From positions 1 to 64,000 of the forward strand of contig CAWANG010000010.1 in the NCBI GenBank assembly GCA_963783175.1: DNA of 64,000 nucleotides, written 5' to 3'. The stretch comes from Roseiarcus sp963783175 (GTDB taxonomy: Bacteria > Pseudomonadota > Alphaproteobacteria > Rhizobiales > Beijerinckiaceae). The notes beneath the pieces were generated by a model. The model did not search any database, was not told the origin of the DNA, and saw only the letters and a program-made list of their open reading frames with translations. The position numbers were made by a program, and so were the translations under genes. Each line of letters starts with the position of its first letter. Position 1 is the stretch's first letter. Below, in pieces: positions 26,701-34,684 of this stretch.

Positions 26701-27127
26701 CTATTACCGGGCCGACAATCCGGGCGAACTCGAACCCACGCCGGGCGGCTGGCACGATACCGGCGATATAGTGGCGATCGACGAAGAGGGCTTCGTCGCG
26801 ATAAAGGGCCGCGCCAAGCGCTTCGTCAAGATCGCCGGCGAAACGGTTTCGCTCGCTTCGGTGGAGGACCTGGTCACCGACCTCTGGCCCGACCATATCG
26901 CCGCAGCGGTCGCGGCGCCCGATCCCAAGCGGGGCGAGCGCGTGATCCTGGCGACGTCGAAACCGGGCGCGACGCGGGCCGAGGTTCAAACCTGGATGAA
27001 AATCAAGGGCGCATCCGAAATCATGTGCCCGTCGTCGGTCGTCGTCCTCGACGCGATCCCGCTGCTCGGCTCCGGCAAGACCAACTATGTCGCGCTCGCT
27101 AAGGCGCTGCGCGAGATTGGTCCGTGA
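23737..27127 (+). pseudogene. LplT-like MFS + acyltransferase + acyl-ACP synthetase, one frameshift
   Basis: Three activities are encoded in one gene of about 1,130 codons. First comes an LplT-type lysophospholipid flippase (FWCQFFSAFNDNFVRNMLV; residues 1-400). Then a PlsC-type acyltransferase follows with HVSWLD (HX4D), and last an AMP-binding acyl-ACP synthetase with FTSGSEGAPKG and GYGVTEASP. Together these take up, re-acylate and repair lysophospholipids, like E. coli LplT plus Aas. A run of four T at 24300-24303 shifts the frame; with three T the protein reads SRAFIPPTGVGAPGLKVHKN without a break. Everything after is intact to the stop at 27127, so a one-base error is quite possible. 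Confidence 0.88.
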
Positions 27128-27221
27128 GCCAAACTGGCTTTGACCCAACGCGGCGACGGTTCGGCTCCCGCACCTCTCAGGCGGAAACATTGAGGCCGGC
27201 ACGGATGCGGATCGGCTTTTC

Positions 27222-27730
27222 TCAAAGATAGCGCGCCGCCAGCTCGGCGTCCGGCTGGGCGACGAAGATCACGACCGGGAGAATGAACACGCAGATGCGA
27301 AAAGCGGCCTGTTGGCCGTTCCAGGTATCCGACATCCACATCGCGAACCATTCGCCGCCGACGGCGGTAAAGCCGACGAACCAGATGAGGAAACCGCACG
27401 CGGCGCCGAGGTAGATGAAGCGCTTGGCCTCTTGAAAGGCCCACGCCTTGGACTTCGGGCGCGCGTGAGCTCCACGGTCCCCAAAGCGAAGAGGACGGCG
27501 GCGACCGCCTCCCCGGTGACGATCAGCCAGAAGGAGACCCGCCACAGCGTCGGGATCGGCATTGCACGGACGGCTGCCGAGCCGCCGCGCGTGATGGTGT
27601 CCATGCTGAGGACATGCCGCACGAAGCTTAAATTTGGTTCAGGGTCGAGAATGTTGCCCAACGCGATCAAGGCGCACAAGAGCGCGAGCCCGCCGCTCAT
27701 GATGATCTTAACCAGCCGCTCGATCAGCAT
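27222..27730 (-). pseudogene. DUF2165 membrane protein, frameshifted
   Basis: The first part (MLIERLVKIIMSGGLALLCA to ALGTVELTRA) and the second part (SKAWAFQEAKRFIYLGAACG to the end at 27222) together give a complete four-helix DUF2165 protein of about 170 residues. They lie in different frames, and one base is missing at about 27455-27465, within a GCGCGCG run. The function of DUF2165 is unknown. A break inside a short GC alternating run fits a sequencing slip as well as mutation. Confidence 0.8.
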
Positions 27731-28107
27731 CGTTTTCGCTCCCAGCCTTCTCGCTCAAATCGCTCATTAGCCGATAAACCCCAGACGTCGCCCGAACGCC
27801 CGCGAGCCGTCCGGCCGCCGACTGTCAGCGTTCAGGCGCACCGCATGATCGCGACGCTGCGTGAAACAATGATGTCGTGAACGTAGGTTGCGTAGCGCAT
27901 CGCGCTGCTGCGATCGCCGATCTGCGAGGCGAGCTGCGCGGCTTAGGCGCTGGTCGGTCTTTGGGCGACTGTGGCCCTGGACTCCGGGCCGCCCAACCCG
28001 CCGCGCCGGTTTACCCGCCGTTTCGCCTGCGCTACGGTCTCCTCTGCGAGGGCTGTGGGCGAGAGGCCGCTCGATGAGCGCAACCGCGAAGGTCGACGCG
28101 GCGCCGC
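27731..28107. other. Intergenic stretch without a supported gene
   Basis: These 377 bases separate the divergent DUF2165 gene and kup. Frames present on both strands are rich in Arg, Pro and Gly and have no protein character. An ATG at 28074 with a GAGAGG ribosome site opens MSATAKVDAAPHVGASEED, which could be the true Kup N-terminus if one base near 28127 were extra. I see no terminator or RNA gene. Confidence 0.4.
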
Positions 28108-30008
28108 ATGTCGGCGCATCAGAAGAAGACGGCGCGGGCGCTTGGGCCGGCGGCGCTCGCGTGCATGGGCGTGGTGTTCGGCGACATCGGCACAAGCCCG
28201 CTCTATACGCTCAATGTCGCGGCGAAGTCCGCCAGTCCCACCGGACAGGTCACGCCGGAAGCCGTGCTCGGCATCGTATCGCTGATCTTCTGGTCGCTCA
28301 TCGTCGTCATCTCGTTCAAATACGCGATCCTCATCATGCGCGCCGACAATCACGGCGAGGGCGGCATCCTTGCGCTGCTGGCGTTGGTCAGCCCGCGCCG
28401 CGCCAAGCAAAACCCATGGCGCGCGGCGATGGTCGTTATCGGCCTCATCGGCGCGACCCTGCTCTACGGCGACGGCACGATCACTCCGGCGATCTCGGTC
28501 CTGAGCGCGATCGAGGGCCTCAAGATCTATGCTCCCGAGCTCGATCACGCGGTCGTCCCGCTGACCGTCGTCATCCTCGCCATCCTCTTTCTCATCCAGC
28601 GCAACGGCACATCGTGGATCGGCGGCATATTCGGGCCGGTGATGCTGGTCTGGTTCATCATCGCTGGCGTGCTTGGCGTGATCGGTATCGTGCGATCGCC
28701 CGCTGTGCTCGCCGCGCTTAGTCCGTTAGCGGCCGTCACCTATCTTTGGCACGCCGGGCCGCTGGCCCTGGTCGTGATCGGCGGCGCTTTCCTGGCCGTG
28801 ACGGGCGGGGAAGCGTTTTACGCCGACATGGGCCATTTCGGCCCCCTGCCGATCCGGGTCGCCTGGTTTGGCGTGGCGCTGCCGGCGCTGACCCTCAACT
28901 ACTTCGGCCAGGGCGGACTGCTGCTTGCCGAGCCCAATTCCCCTGATGTCCTCGACAGCCCGTTCTATGCTCTCGCCCCCCAATGGGCTCATTTTCCGCT
29001 GATTATTCTGGCGGCCGCGGCGACCGTGATCGCCTCGCAGTCGATCATCTCCGGCGCCTATTCGATGACCCAGCAGGCGATCTCGCTCGGTTTCCTGCCG
29101 CGCATGAAGTCGTCCATACCGAAGGCCGCGAGATCGGCCAGATCTATGTCCCCTTCGTCAACTGGGCGCTCGCCATCGGCACCCTGACCGCCGTTATCGG
29201 CTTTCGCTCCTCAGACGCCCTTGCCGGCGCATTCGGCATAGCCGTCTCGCTCCTGATGGTGATCACGACGCTCATGGCCACTTTCGTGGCACTCCACTGG
29301 AAGCACAATCGCTTCGTCGTCTACACGGTCAATGGGAGTCTGCTCGCCCTCGACCTCTTATTCTTCGCCTCGACTTCGACCAAGCTCTTCGACGGCGGCT
29401 GGTTCCCCCTGCTCATCGCCTTCGTGATCTCGTTCCTGATGCTGACGTGGCGCAAGGGCGAGGAGGTCATGGACAGGGTGAGGCTCGAGATTCGCGAGCC
29501 GAGTTCGGAGTTCGTCGCCCGCCTGCGCCGCGATCCGCCGCTGCGGATCCCGGGAACCGCGATCGTTCTCGGCCGAATGGCCAAGGGCGTGCCGCTCGCG
29601 CTGTCGCACAACGTCAATTGCAACCATGTCCTGCACGAACGGGTGTTGCTGGTCGCAGCCAACGTGACCGAGGCGCCGCGAGCGCCGGACCACGACCGAT
29701 TCGTCGTCGCGCCGATTGCCGAGGGCATAACTCGCCTCGAGTTGCGCTTCGGCTTCATGGAGGAACCCGACGTCCCCGCCCGAATTGCGGAGGCGATGGC
29801 GAGCGGCAAGATCGAGACGTTCGATCTCGCGCGCGCCACCTACTACACCGGACACGAGACGATCATCCCTTCCGGGCGGCGCCCGGGCCTGCCGCGTTGG
29901 CGCGAGGCCCTGTTCGCCTTCCTGCATCACAACGCCCAGCGCCCGGGGGCTTTCTTCAAGATTCCCGGCTCTCAGATCATGGAAATCGGCGTCGAATTCG
30001 AGATCTGA
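28108..30008 (+). pseudogene. kup: Kup potassium uptake protein, one frameshift
   Basis: Kup imports potassium with protons through a 12-helix membrane domain. GVVFGDIGTSPLYTL, ADNHGEGGILALLAL, YGDGTITPAISVLSAIEGL and TGGEAFYADMGHFG are textbook family blocks, and the C-terminal cytoplasmic part (TYYTGHETIIPSGR) is also typical. At 29109 one G is missing: ATGAAG-GTCGTCCAT would read LPRMKVVHTEGREIGQIYV into the second frame. The parts before and after are otherwise complete (about 633 codons, normal length), so an assembly error is plausible. The exact N-terminus is uncertain (see 27731-28107). Confidence 0.9.
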
Positions 30009-30121
30009 GTTTTCGCCCGCCGCGGATGGAGCTGCCTTGTCTCGATCGCGTCGCCATGCGAAGCTCACGATCGAGAAGACCGGAGCCTATCCGGCGTCGA
30101 TTTCGAAAGGGGAGGATGCCC

Positions 30122-31054
30122 ATGCTCAGGTGCCTGGCGAGGATCGTGTGCCTCGCGTTCATTGCGCTGTCTCTGCCAGCGGCTGTTCAAGCCAAGACTT
30201 TCTACTGGATCTCGCACGGATCGCCCGCAGATCCGGTGTGGACCTATTTTCTCTCGGGGGCGGAATCGTGGGCCAAGGACACCGGGCAAACGGTCAAGAC
30301 GTCGTTCCACAACGGCGACGTCCCTTCGCAGCAGGAAGCGATCCGCGCCGCGATCGCGGCCAAGGCCGACGCCATCGTCACGACCAGCCCCGATCCCGGC
30401 AGCCTCGTCGACGTCGTCAAGGAAGCGCGCGCGGCCGGCATACCGGTCATCAACTTCAATACGCCTGACGCCAAGGTGAACTTCAATGCTTACGTTGGCG
30501 GCGACCTCGCAGTCGTCGGAAAAGGCTGGGCGCAATATCTCGTCGACCACGACCTGGTGAAGTCCGGCGATTTTGTCTGGATGCCGGTCGAGGTTCCCGG
30601 CGCGAGCTACGGGGTCGAGGAAGAAAAGGCGATCGCCACTGTCTTCAAGCCGCTCAATATCACCTGGGAAGTCACGGACAACACGCTCGATCAGGCGAAC
30701 GTCATTTCCCGCATGAGCGACTACCTCACCGCCAATCGCAAGAAGATCAAGGCGATCATCGGGCTCGGCGATCTCGTCACCGGCTCGATCAAGCGCGTGT
30801 TCGATCAGGTCGGCGTGAAACCGGGCGAGATTCCGGTCGTCGGCTGGGGCAACTCGCGCGACACGACCGGCGAAGTAATGACAGGCTACGTGAACGCCGC
30901 CGAATGGCAGGATCCGCAGGCGACGAGCTACATGGCGCTATCGGTGGCCAATATGGCGACGTCCGGCATTCCGCCCGGATTCAACATCACCGTCGGCACG
31001 CTTTATGGCAAGAACAACGCGGCCCTTTACGACAAGATTATGTCGGGCAAGTAG
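30122..31054 (+). CDS. Sugar ABC transporter substrate-binding protein (CUT2 type)
   Basis: This 310-residue periplasmic receptor starts with a signal peptide (MLRCLARIVCLAFIALSLPAAVQA) cut before KTFYWISHG. The body is a ribose-binding/LacI-like two-lobe fold: FFLSGAESWAKDTG-type first helix, QEAIRAAIAAKADAIVTTSP, and GIPVINFNTPDAKVNFNAYVG. ATG 30122 is preceded by AAAGGGGAGG; ATG 30116 lies within that ribosome site. It heads a receptor-permease-ATPase set typical of CUT2 importers for pentoses, hexoses or polyols. The ligand is not evident, and no sugar kinase or isomerase is adjacent. Confidence 0.9.
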   Translation: MLRCLARIVCLAFIALSLPAAVQAKTFYWISHGSPADPVWTYFLSGAESWAKDTGQTVKTSFHNGDVPSQQEAIRAAIAAKADAIVTTSPDPGSLVDVVKEARAAGIPVINFNTPDAKVNFNAYVGGDLAVVGKGWAQYLVDHDLVKSGDFVWMPVEVPGASYGVEEEKAIATVFKPLNITWEVTDNTLDQANVISRMSDYLTANRKKIKAIIGLGDLVTGSIKRVFDQVGVKPGEIPVVGWGNSRDTTGEVMTGYVNAAEWQDPQATSYMALSVANMATSGIPPGFNITVGTLYGKNNAALYDKIMSGK

Positions 31055-31197
31055 AGGAGCTTCGGCTCCGGGTTAACGAGGCGCAGGAAACCCTACATCC
31101 TAGAGCGTGGCGCAATGCGCCGCGCTTCGATGGGTGAAGCTGCGGGCCGGAGGGACCTGCGATCGCCTCCGTCCTTTCCTCCATCGGTGATGAGCAC

Positions 31198-32184
31198 TTG
31201 AAGAGAGAATCCGAACTCCGACGTCTCATTTCGGCGCCGGAGTTCGGCCCGTTCGTGCTGTTGCTGCTCGAGATCGCGGTTTTCACCGCGATCAACCCCG
31301 ACTTCCTGTCCGTCCTCAATATCAGCAACACCCTGACCTTCACGGTCGAGCTAGGGCTGATCGCGCTGGCGATGACGCTTCTGATGACTGCGGGCGAATT
31401 CGATCTGTCCGTCGGCTCGCTGTTTGGATTTGCGCCCGTCGTCATGTGGACTCTGTTCAATGCCGGGCTGACGTCGCTGAGCATCGCATTTTTGATCAGC
31501 CTCGTGGTCGCGGCGCTCATCGGCCTCTTCAACGGGCTGTTCGTCACGCGCCTCAAGATCCCGTCGTTTCTGGTGACCCTGGGCATGCTGCTGGTAGTGC
31601 GCGGTGTCGCCCTTTTCGTCACCAATGGTTTTCCGCAGCGCACCTGGAGCGCCGGCGGAGAATGGCTTGCCAGCCTGCTGGTCGGCGATTTCTACGTCGG
31701 CCCTTTCCGCGTCTACGCCTCGCTATTCTGGTTTATCGCCGCGGCCGTCATCCTCGGCTACGTTCTCACGGAGACCAAATATGGCAACTGGATCCAGGCG
31801 ACCGGCGGCAACGTCAGCGCGGCGCGGGCGCGCGGGGTCGACGTCGCGGCGGTGAAGGTCGCGCTCTTCATCCTTTCCGCCGTCATGTCATCCTTCGCCG
31901 GGATCATCAGTTCGATCCGCACCTCAGCCGCCAATCCGAACAGCGGGACCGGCTATGAGCTTGAGGTGATCGCGATGGTCGTGATCGGCGGCACGGCGCT
32001 CACCGGCGGGCGCGGCACGATCATCGGCACCGTGCTCGGCATCCTCATCCTGCGTGTGATGCGCAACGGCATCGTGCTGATCGGCGTGCCGGGCCTCGCC
32101 TATAACATCTTCATCGGCGCCATCATTCTCGGCATGATGGCGCTTCATTCCTGGCTCGAGCGCCGACACCAGGCGGGGACCTGA
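31198..32184 (+). CDS. Sugar ABC transporter permease (RbsC family)
   Basis: The 328-residue membrane component of the CUT2 importer has about ten helices and the RbsC-family blocks TAGEFDLSVGSLFGFAP, KIPSFLVTLGMLLVVRGVAL, TGGNVSAARARGVDV and TALTGGRGTIIGTVLGI. A TTG at 31198 (LKRESELRRL) is the only usable start in frame. The gap of 143 bases after the receptor gene holds a small GGCGC-AAT-GCGCC hairpin that may lower read-through and so set receptor excess. The ATPase gene follows after three bases. Confidence 0.9.
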   Translation: MKRESELRRLISAPEFGPFVLLLLEIAVFTAINPDFLSVLNISNTLTFTVELGLIALAMTLLMTAGEFDLSVGSLFGFAPVVMWTLFNAGLTSLSIAFLISLVVAALIGLFNGLFVTRLKIPSFLVTLGMLLVVRGVALFVTNGFPQRTWSAGGEWLASLLVGDFYVGPFRVYASLFWFIAAAVILGYVLTETKYGNWIQATGGNVSAARARGVDVAAVKVALFILSAVMSSFAGIISSIRTSAANPNSGTGYELEVIAMVVIGGTALTGGRGTIIGTVLGILILRVMRNGIVLIGVPGLAYNIFIGAIILGMMALHSWLERRHQAGT

Positions 32185-32187
32185 CCG

Positions 32188-32949
32188 ATGGGTGAAGACC
32201 TGATCCGCATGGAGCACATCAACAAGTTCTACGGTCGTGTGCAGGCGCTCGACGACGTCAACGTCAGCGTCGGCCGCCAGGAAATCGTCGGGTTGCTGGG
32301 CGACAATGGCGCCGGCAAGTCGACGCTGATCAAGGTCCTCTCAGGCGCGGTGCACGCAACCAGCGGCGACATCATTGTTCGCGGCAAACCGGTCGACATC
32401 CGCAACACTACCGACGCCATTGCGCTAGGCATCGAGACGATCTACCAGGATTCGGCGCTGGTCACTCAGCTATCGATTGCCCGAAACCTGTTCCTCGGAC
32501 GCGAGCCGATCAAGGGCCCTCGCTTCCTCAACCGCATGGACGCCAAGCTGATGGATGAGGTTGCGGGCGATCTCCTGAGGAAGGTCGGCATCGGCAAGAC
32601 GATCCCCGCTTCGACGCCGATCGCCTCGCTGTCAGGAGGCGAGCGACAGGCGGTGGCGATCGCCCGTGCGATGCACTTCGACAGCGATCTCATCATCCTC
32701 GACGAACCGACGAACAATCTGGGCGTCGCCGAGACGCAAGGAGTCTTGCGCTTCGTTCGCAACGCTCGCGATTCCGGGCACTCGTGCATCTTCATCGCCC
32801 ATAACATCCACCACGTGTTCCAGGTGGTTGATCGCATCGTCGTCATGCGGCGTGGGAAGATCGTCGCCGACAACATCGACCCGAGGCAAACGTCAGTCGC
32901 CGAGGTCGAGGACGTGATCACGGGCGAGCTAGCGGGGTTGGCGCACTGA
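32188..32949 (+). CDS. Sugar ABC transporter ATP-binding protein, single domain
   Basis: This 253-residue ATPase drives the adjacent permease. Walker A is GDNGAGKST, the Q-loop is in IYQDSAL, the signature is SLSGGERQAVAIARA, Walker B with the catalytic Glu is LIILDEPTNNLG, and the switch His is in FIAHNIHHVF. RbsA-type partners usually have two fused nucleotide domains; this one has a single domain like FrcA, so it must work as a dimer. The asparagine pair after Walker B (TNNLG) is typical of that subgroup. Confidence 0.9.
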   Translation: MGEDLIRMEHINKFYGRVQALDDVNVSVGRQEIVGLLGDNGAGKSTLIKVLSGAVHATSGDIIVRGKPVDIRNTTDAIALGIETIYQDSALVTQLSIARNLFLGREPIKGPRFLNRMDAKLMDEVAGDLLRKVGIGKTIPASTPIASLSGGERQAVAIARAMHFDSDLIILDEPTNNLGVAETQGVLRFVRNARDSGHSCIFIAHNIHHVFQVVDRIVVMRRGKIVADNIDPRQTSVAEVEDVITGELAGLAH

Positions 32950-33138
32950 TCGCGTTCGGCCCGCGCAAAGCCGGAGAGGAGTTCCTTGCGACCAATGGCG
33001 CCCGCGCCGGGCGAGGCGCTCGCCGGCTGGCGCGCGCCGACGCCGGCGCCACAATAGTTTGTCACAATTGCGCAATCGGCCTATCGTCGCGTGCGGCCTC
33101 GAGGACACATCGAGCCGCAACGCGGAGGGACGGCCAGA

Positions 33139-33510
33139 ATGTCGGACAACGAGGTCGACTTCAGTCTTCTCGTGGGGCCGGAGGTTCCAACCCGCGATTT
33201 CGCCGAAGGCCAAACAATCTTCAGGGAAGGCGACCGCGGCGGCGAGTTCTTCGTCGTCGTGCGCGGCGAAGTGGAGATCAGGAGCGGCAACCGCCACCTC
33301 GAGACGCTGGGCCAAAACAGCATCTTCGGCGAGATGGCGCTGATCGATGACAGTCCACGAAGCGCCACCGTCGTCGCCTTGACTGACGTTACGGTGGCGC
33401 CGATCAAGGAAAAGCATTTTCTCTTCCTGGTCCGGCACACGCCGTTCTTCGCACTGCGGGTGATGCGCGTTCTCGCCTTACGGCTGAGGGCTCAGAACAG
33501 GGCCGTCTGA
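33139..33510 (+). CDS. Stand-alone cyclic-nucleotide-binding domain protein, copy 1
   Basis: The 123-residue product consists of one cNMP-binding beta-roll and its C-terminal helices, with no DNA-binding or kinase domain. The phosphate-binding cassette region is FGEMALIDDSPRSATVVALTD, in which the Arg-Ser-Ala-Thr stretch contacts the cyclic nucleotide in CRP-like proteins; GEFFVVVRGEVEIRSG is the first conserved turn. ATG 33139 follows GCGGAGGGA. It is about 78% identical by eye to the protein at 48421-48792. It may bind cAMP or cGMP and act on a partner protein; the partner is unknown. Confidence 0.85.
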   Translation: MSDNEVDFSLLVGPEVPTRDFAEGQTIFREGDRGGEFFVVVRGEVEIRSGNRHLETLGQNSIFGEMALIDDSPRSATVVALTDVTVAPIKEKHFLFLVRHTPFFALRVMRVLALRLRAQNRAV

Positions 33511-33577
33511 TCGGCGCGGCCCGCCCGGAGGATCATCCTGCCAGACGGCGTCGGCGTCTGCGCGCGTCCCGCCAAGA

Positions 33578-33606
33578 GAGGGCCCCGTATCGGGGCCCTC
33601 GGTTTG
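33578..33606 (+). terminator. Hairpin terminator between convergent genes
   Basis: GAGGGCCCCG (33578-33587) and CGGGGCCCTC (33591-33600) form a perfect 10-bp stem with a three-base TAT loop, followed by GGTTTG. The T tract is short, so termination may be partial. It sits between the cNMP-binding gene and the convergent cold-shock gene and could serve both strands. Confidence 0.65.
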
Positions 33607-33648
33607 ACGTCTCGCCGCACGGGGCGGGAGCTGAAGCCACGCCTTCCG

Positions 33649-34296
33649 CTAGAGGATGATTGTAATCGCCTCCCTGCCCTTCGGCGTCTCGACGACGCGC
33701 ATCGAGACCGCCTGGCCCTCGGCGAGGCTGGAAACGCCCGCGGCGCCGAGAATCGAGCTGTGCACGAACACGTCCTTGCCAAAGTCGTCGCTGGCGACAA
33801 ACCCGAAGCCCCGCGCGCCATCAAACCATTTAACCTTTCCGGTCAAATCGATCGCGGTCGACGCGTCAGGGGGCGGCCGTCGCGGCGGCCGCTCCGGGCG
33901 TTCGACGACGCTCGTGGCGTCGACCTCGATCACCCGCACCACCTGCGCGCCCCGGGAGCCAGACCGAACGACGGCGCGAAGCTTGGCGCCCGAGGGCAGC
34001 GTTTCGCGTCCGATCTGGCGCAAGGTCTTGAGATGCACGAATGCGTCGCCTTGGCCGCCCTTCAGCTCGACAAAGCCATAGCCCTTGTCGGCGTTGAACC
34101 ATTTCACGGTCGCGTCGACCGTCAGCCCCCTCGCCAACGGATCGGCATCCACGGCGGGCGCACCGAAAACACTCGTTGCATCCGCGTGGCTCCGCGCCAA
34201 GCTCTCCAAACTTGATGACGCGGCCGCTTCCAATAGGGTCTCGCCGTCTTCGAATGCGCTCCTGGCAGGGGTCCGCAATTGATGAACACTACCCAT
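33649..34296 (-). CDS. Double cold-shock-domain protein
   Basis: This 215-residue protein has two cold-shock domains in tandem. The first is at about residues 58-125 (VDATVKWFNADKGYGFVELK, DAFVHLKTL), the second at about 148-214 (GKVKWFDGARGFGFVAS, DVFVHSSIL). RNP1-like KGYGFVEL and RGFGFVAS motifs mark single-stranded nucleic acid binding. A Pro/Arg-rich linker joins them, and an N-terminal tail of about 55 residues has Ser/Ala-rich helices. ATG 34296 is supported by a GGAGG ribosome site; an upstream start at 34362 is unsupported. Two-domain CspA proteins are common in alphaproteobacteria and act as RNA chaperones. Confidence 0.88.
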   Translation of the reverse strand: MGSVHQLRTPARSAFEDGETLLEAAASSSLESLARSHADATSVFGAPAVDADPLARGLTVDATVKWFNADKGYGFVELKGGQGDAFVHLKTLRQIGRETLPSGAKLRAVVRSGSRGAQVVRVIEVDATSVVERPERPPRRPPPDASTAIDLTGKVKWFDGARGFGFVASDDFGKDVFVHSSILGAAGVSSLAEGQAVSMRVVETPKGREAITIIL

Positions 34297-34684
34297 CGCT
34301 CCAATCCTCCGTGACCACCGTTGGCCGAAAACGCTTGCCGATCGAGAACCGTCGCCATCCATACAGAGCCTCTGATGACCGACGCTGCCGCTCGATCCAG
34401 TCTCACGCTGATGGCCACGTCCACGTTCTGGATGCGCTCCCTCCGAGGGCCCGGACGGCCCACCGCCGTCCGAAACAGCCCGATTTTAGGACAGTGCTGT
34501 CCCAGCGGCAGTGAGCCGCGTCACAGCGCGGACGCGAGCTGCGGTGTATGATCCGGGGGGCGGGATACAAAAATCAGTTCTGGCGTGGATAACAGCGATG
34601 GCGGGGGCGCCCACATGTCGCCGCTGGTTCGTCCGGCAGAGCGCCTGACGGATTCTTATGCGCCCGCGGCGGCGCGCTGCTCTT
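34297..34684. other. Intergenic stretch with a short palindrome
   Basis: No gene is supported in these 388 bases between the cold-shock gene and the end of the sensor kinase gene, which are both on the minus strand. The only structure I see is GGACAGTGCTGTCC (34489-34502), a 6-bp inverted repeat that might be a regulator site for the cold-shock gene, since it lies about 190 bases before its start. Confidence 0.35.

Noticed and set aside
28074..28130. Alternative Kup N-terminus from ATG 28074
   Set aside because: It needs one more frame change near 28127. The ATG at 28108 gives a normal Kup start without it, so the alternative is only noted.
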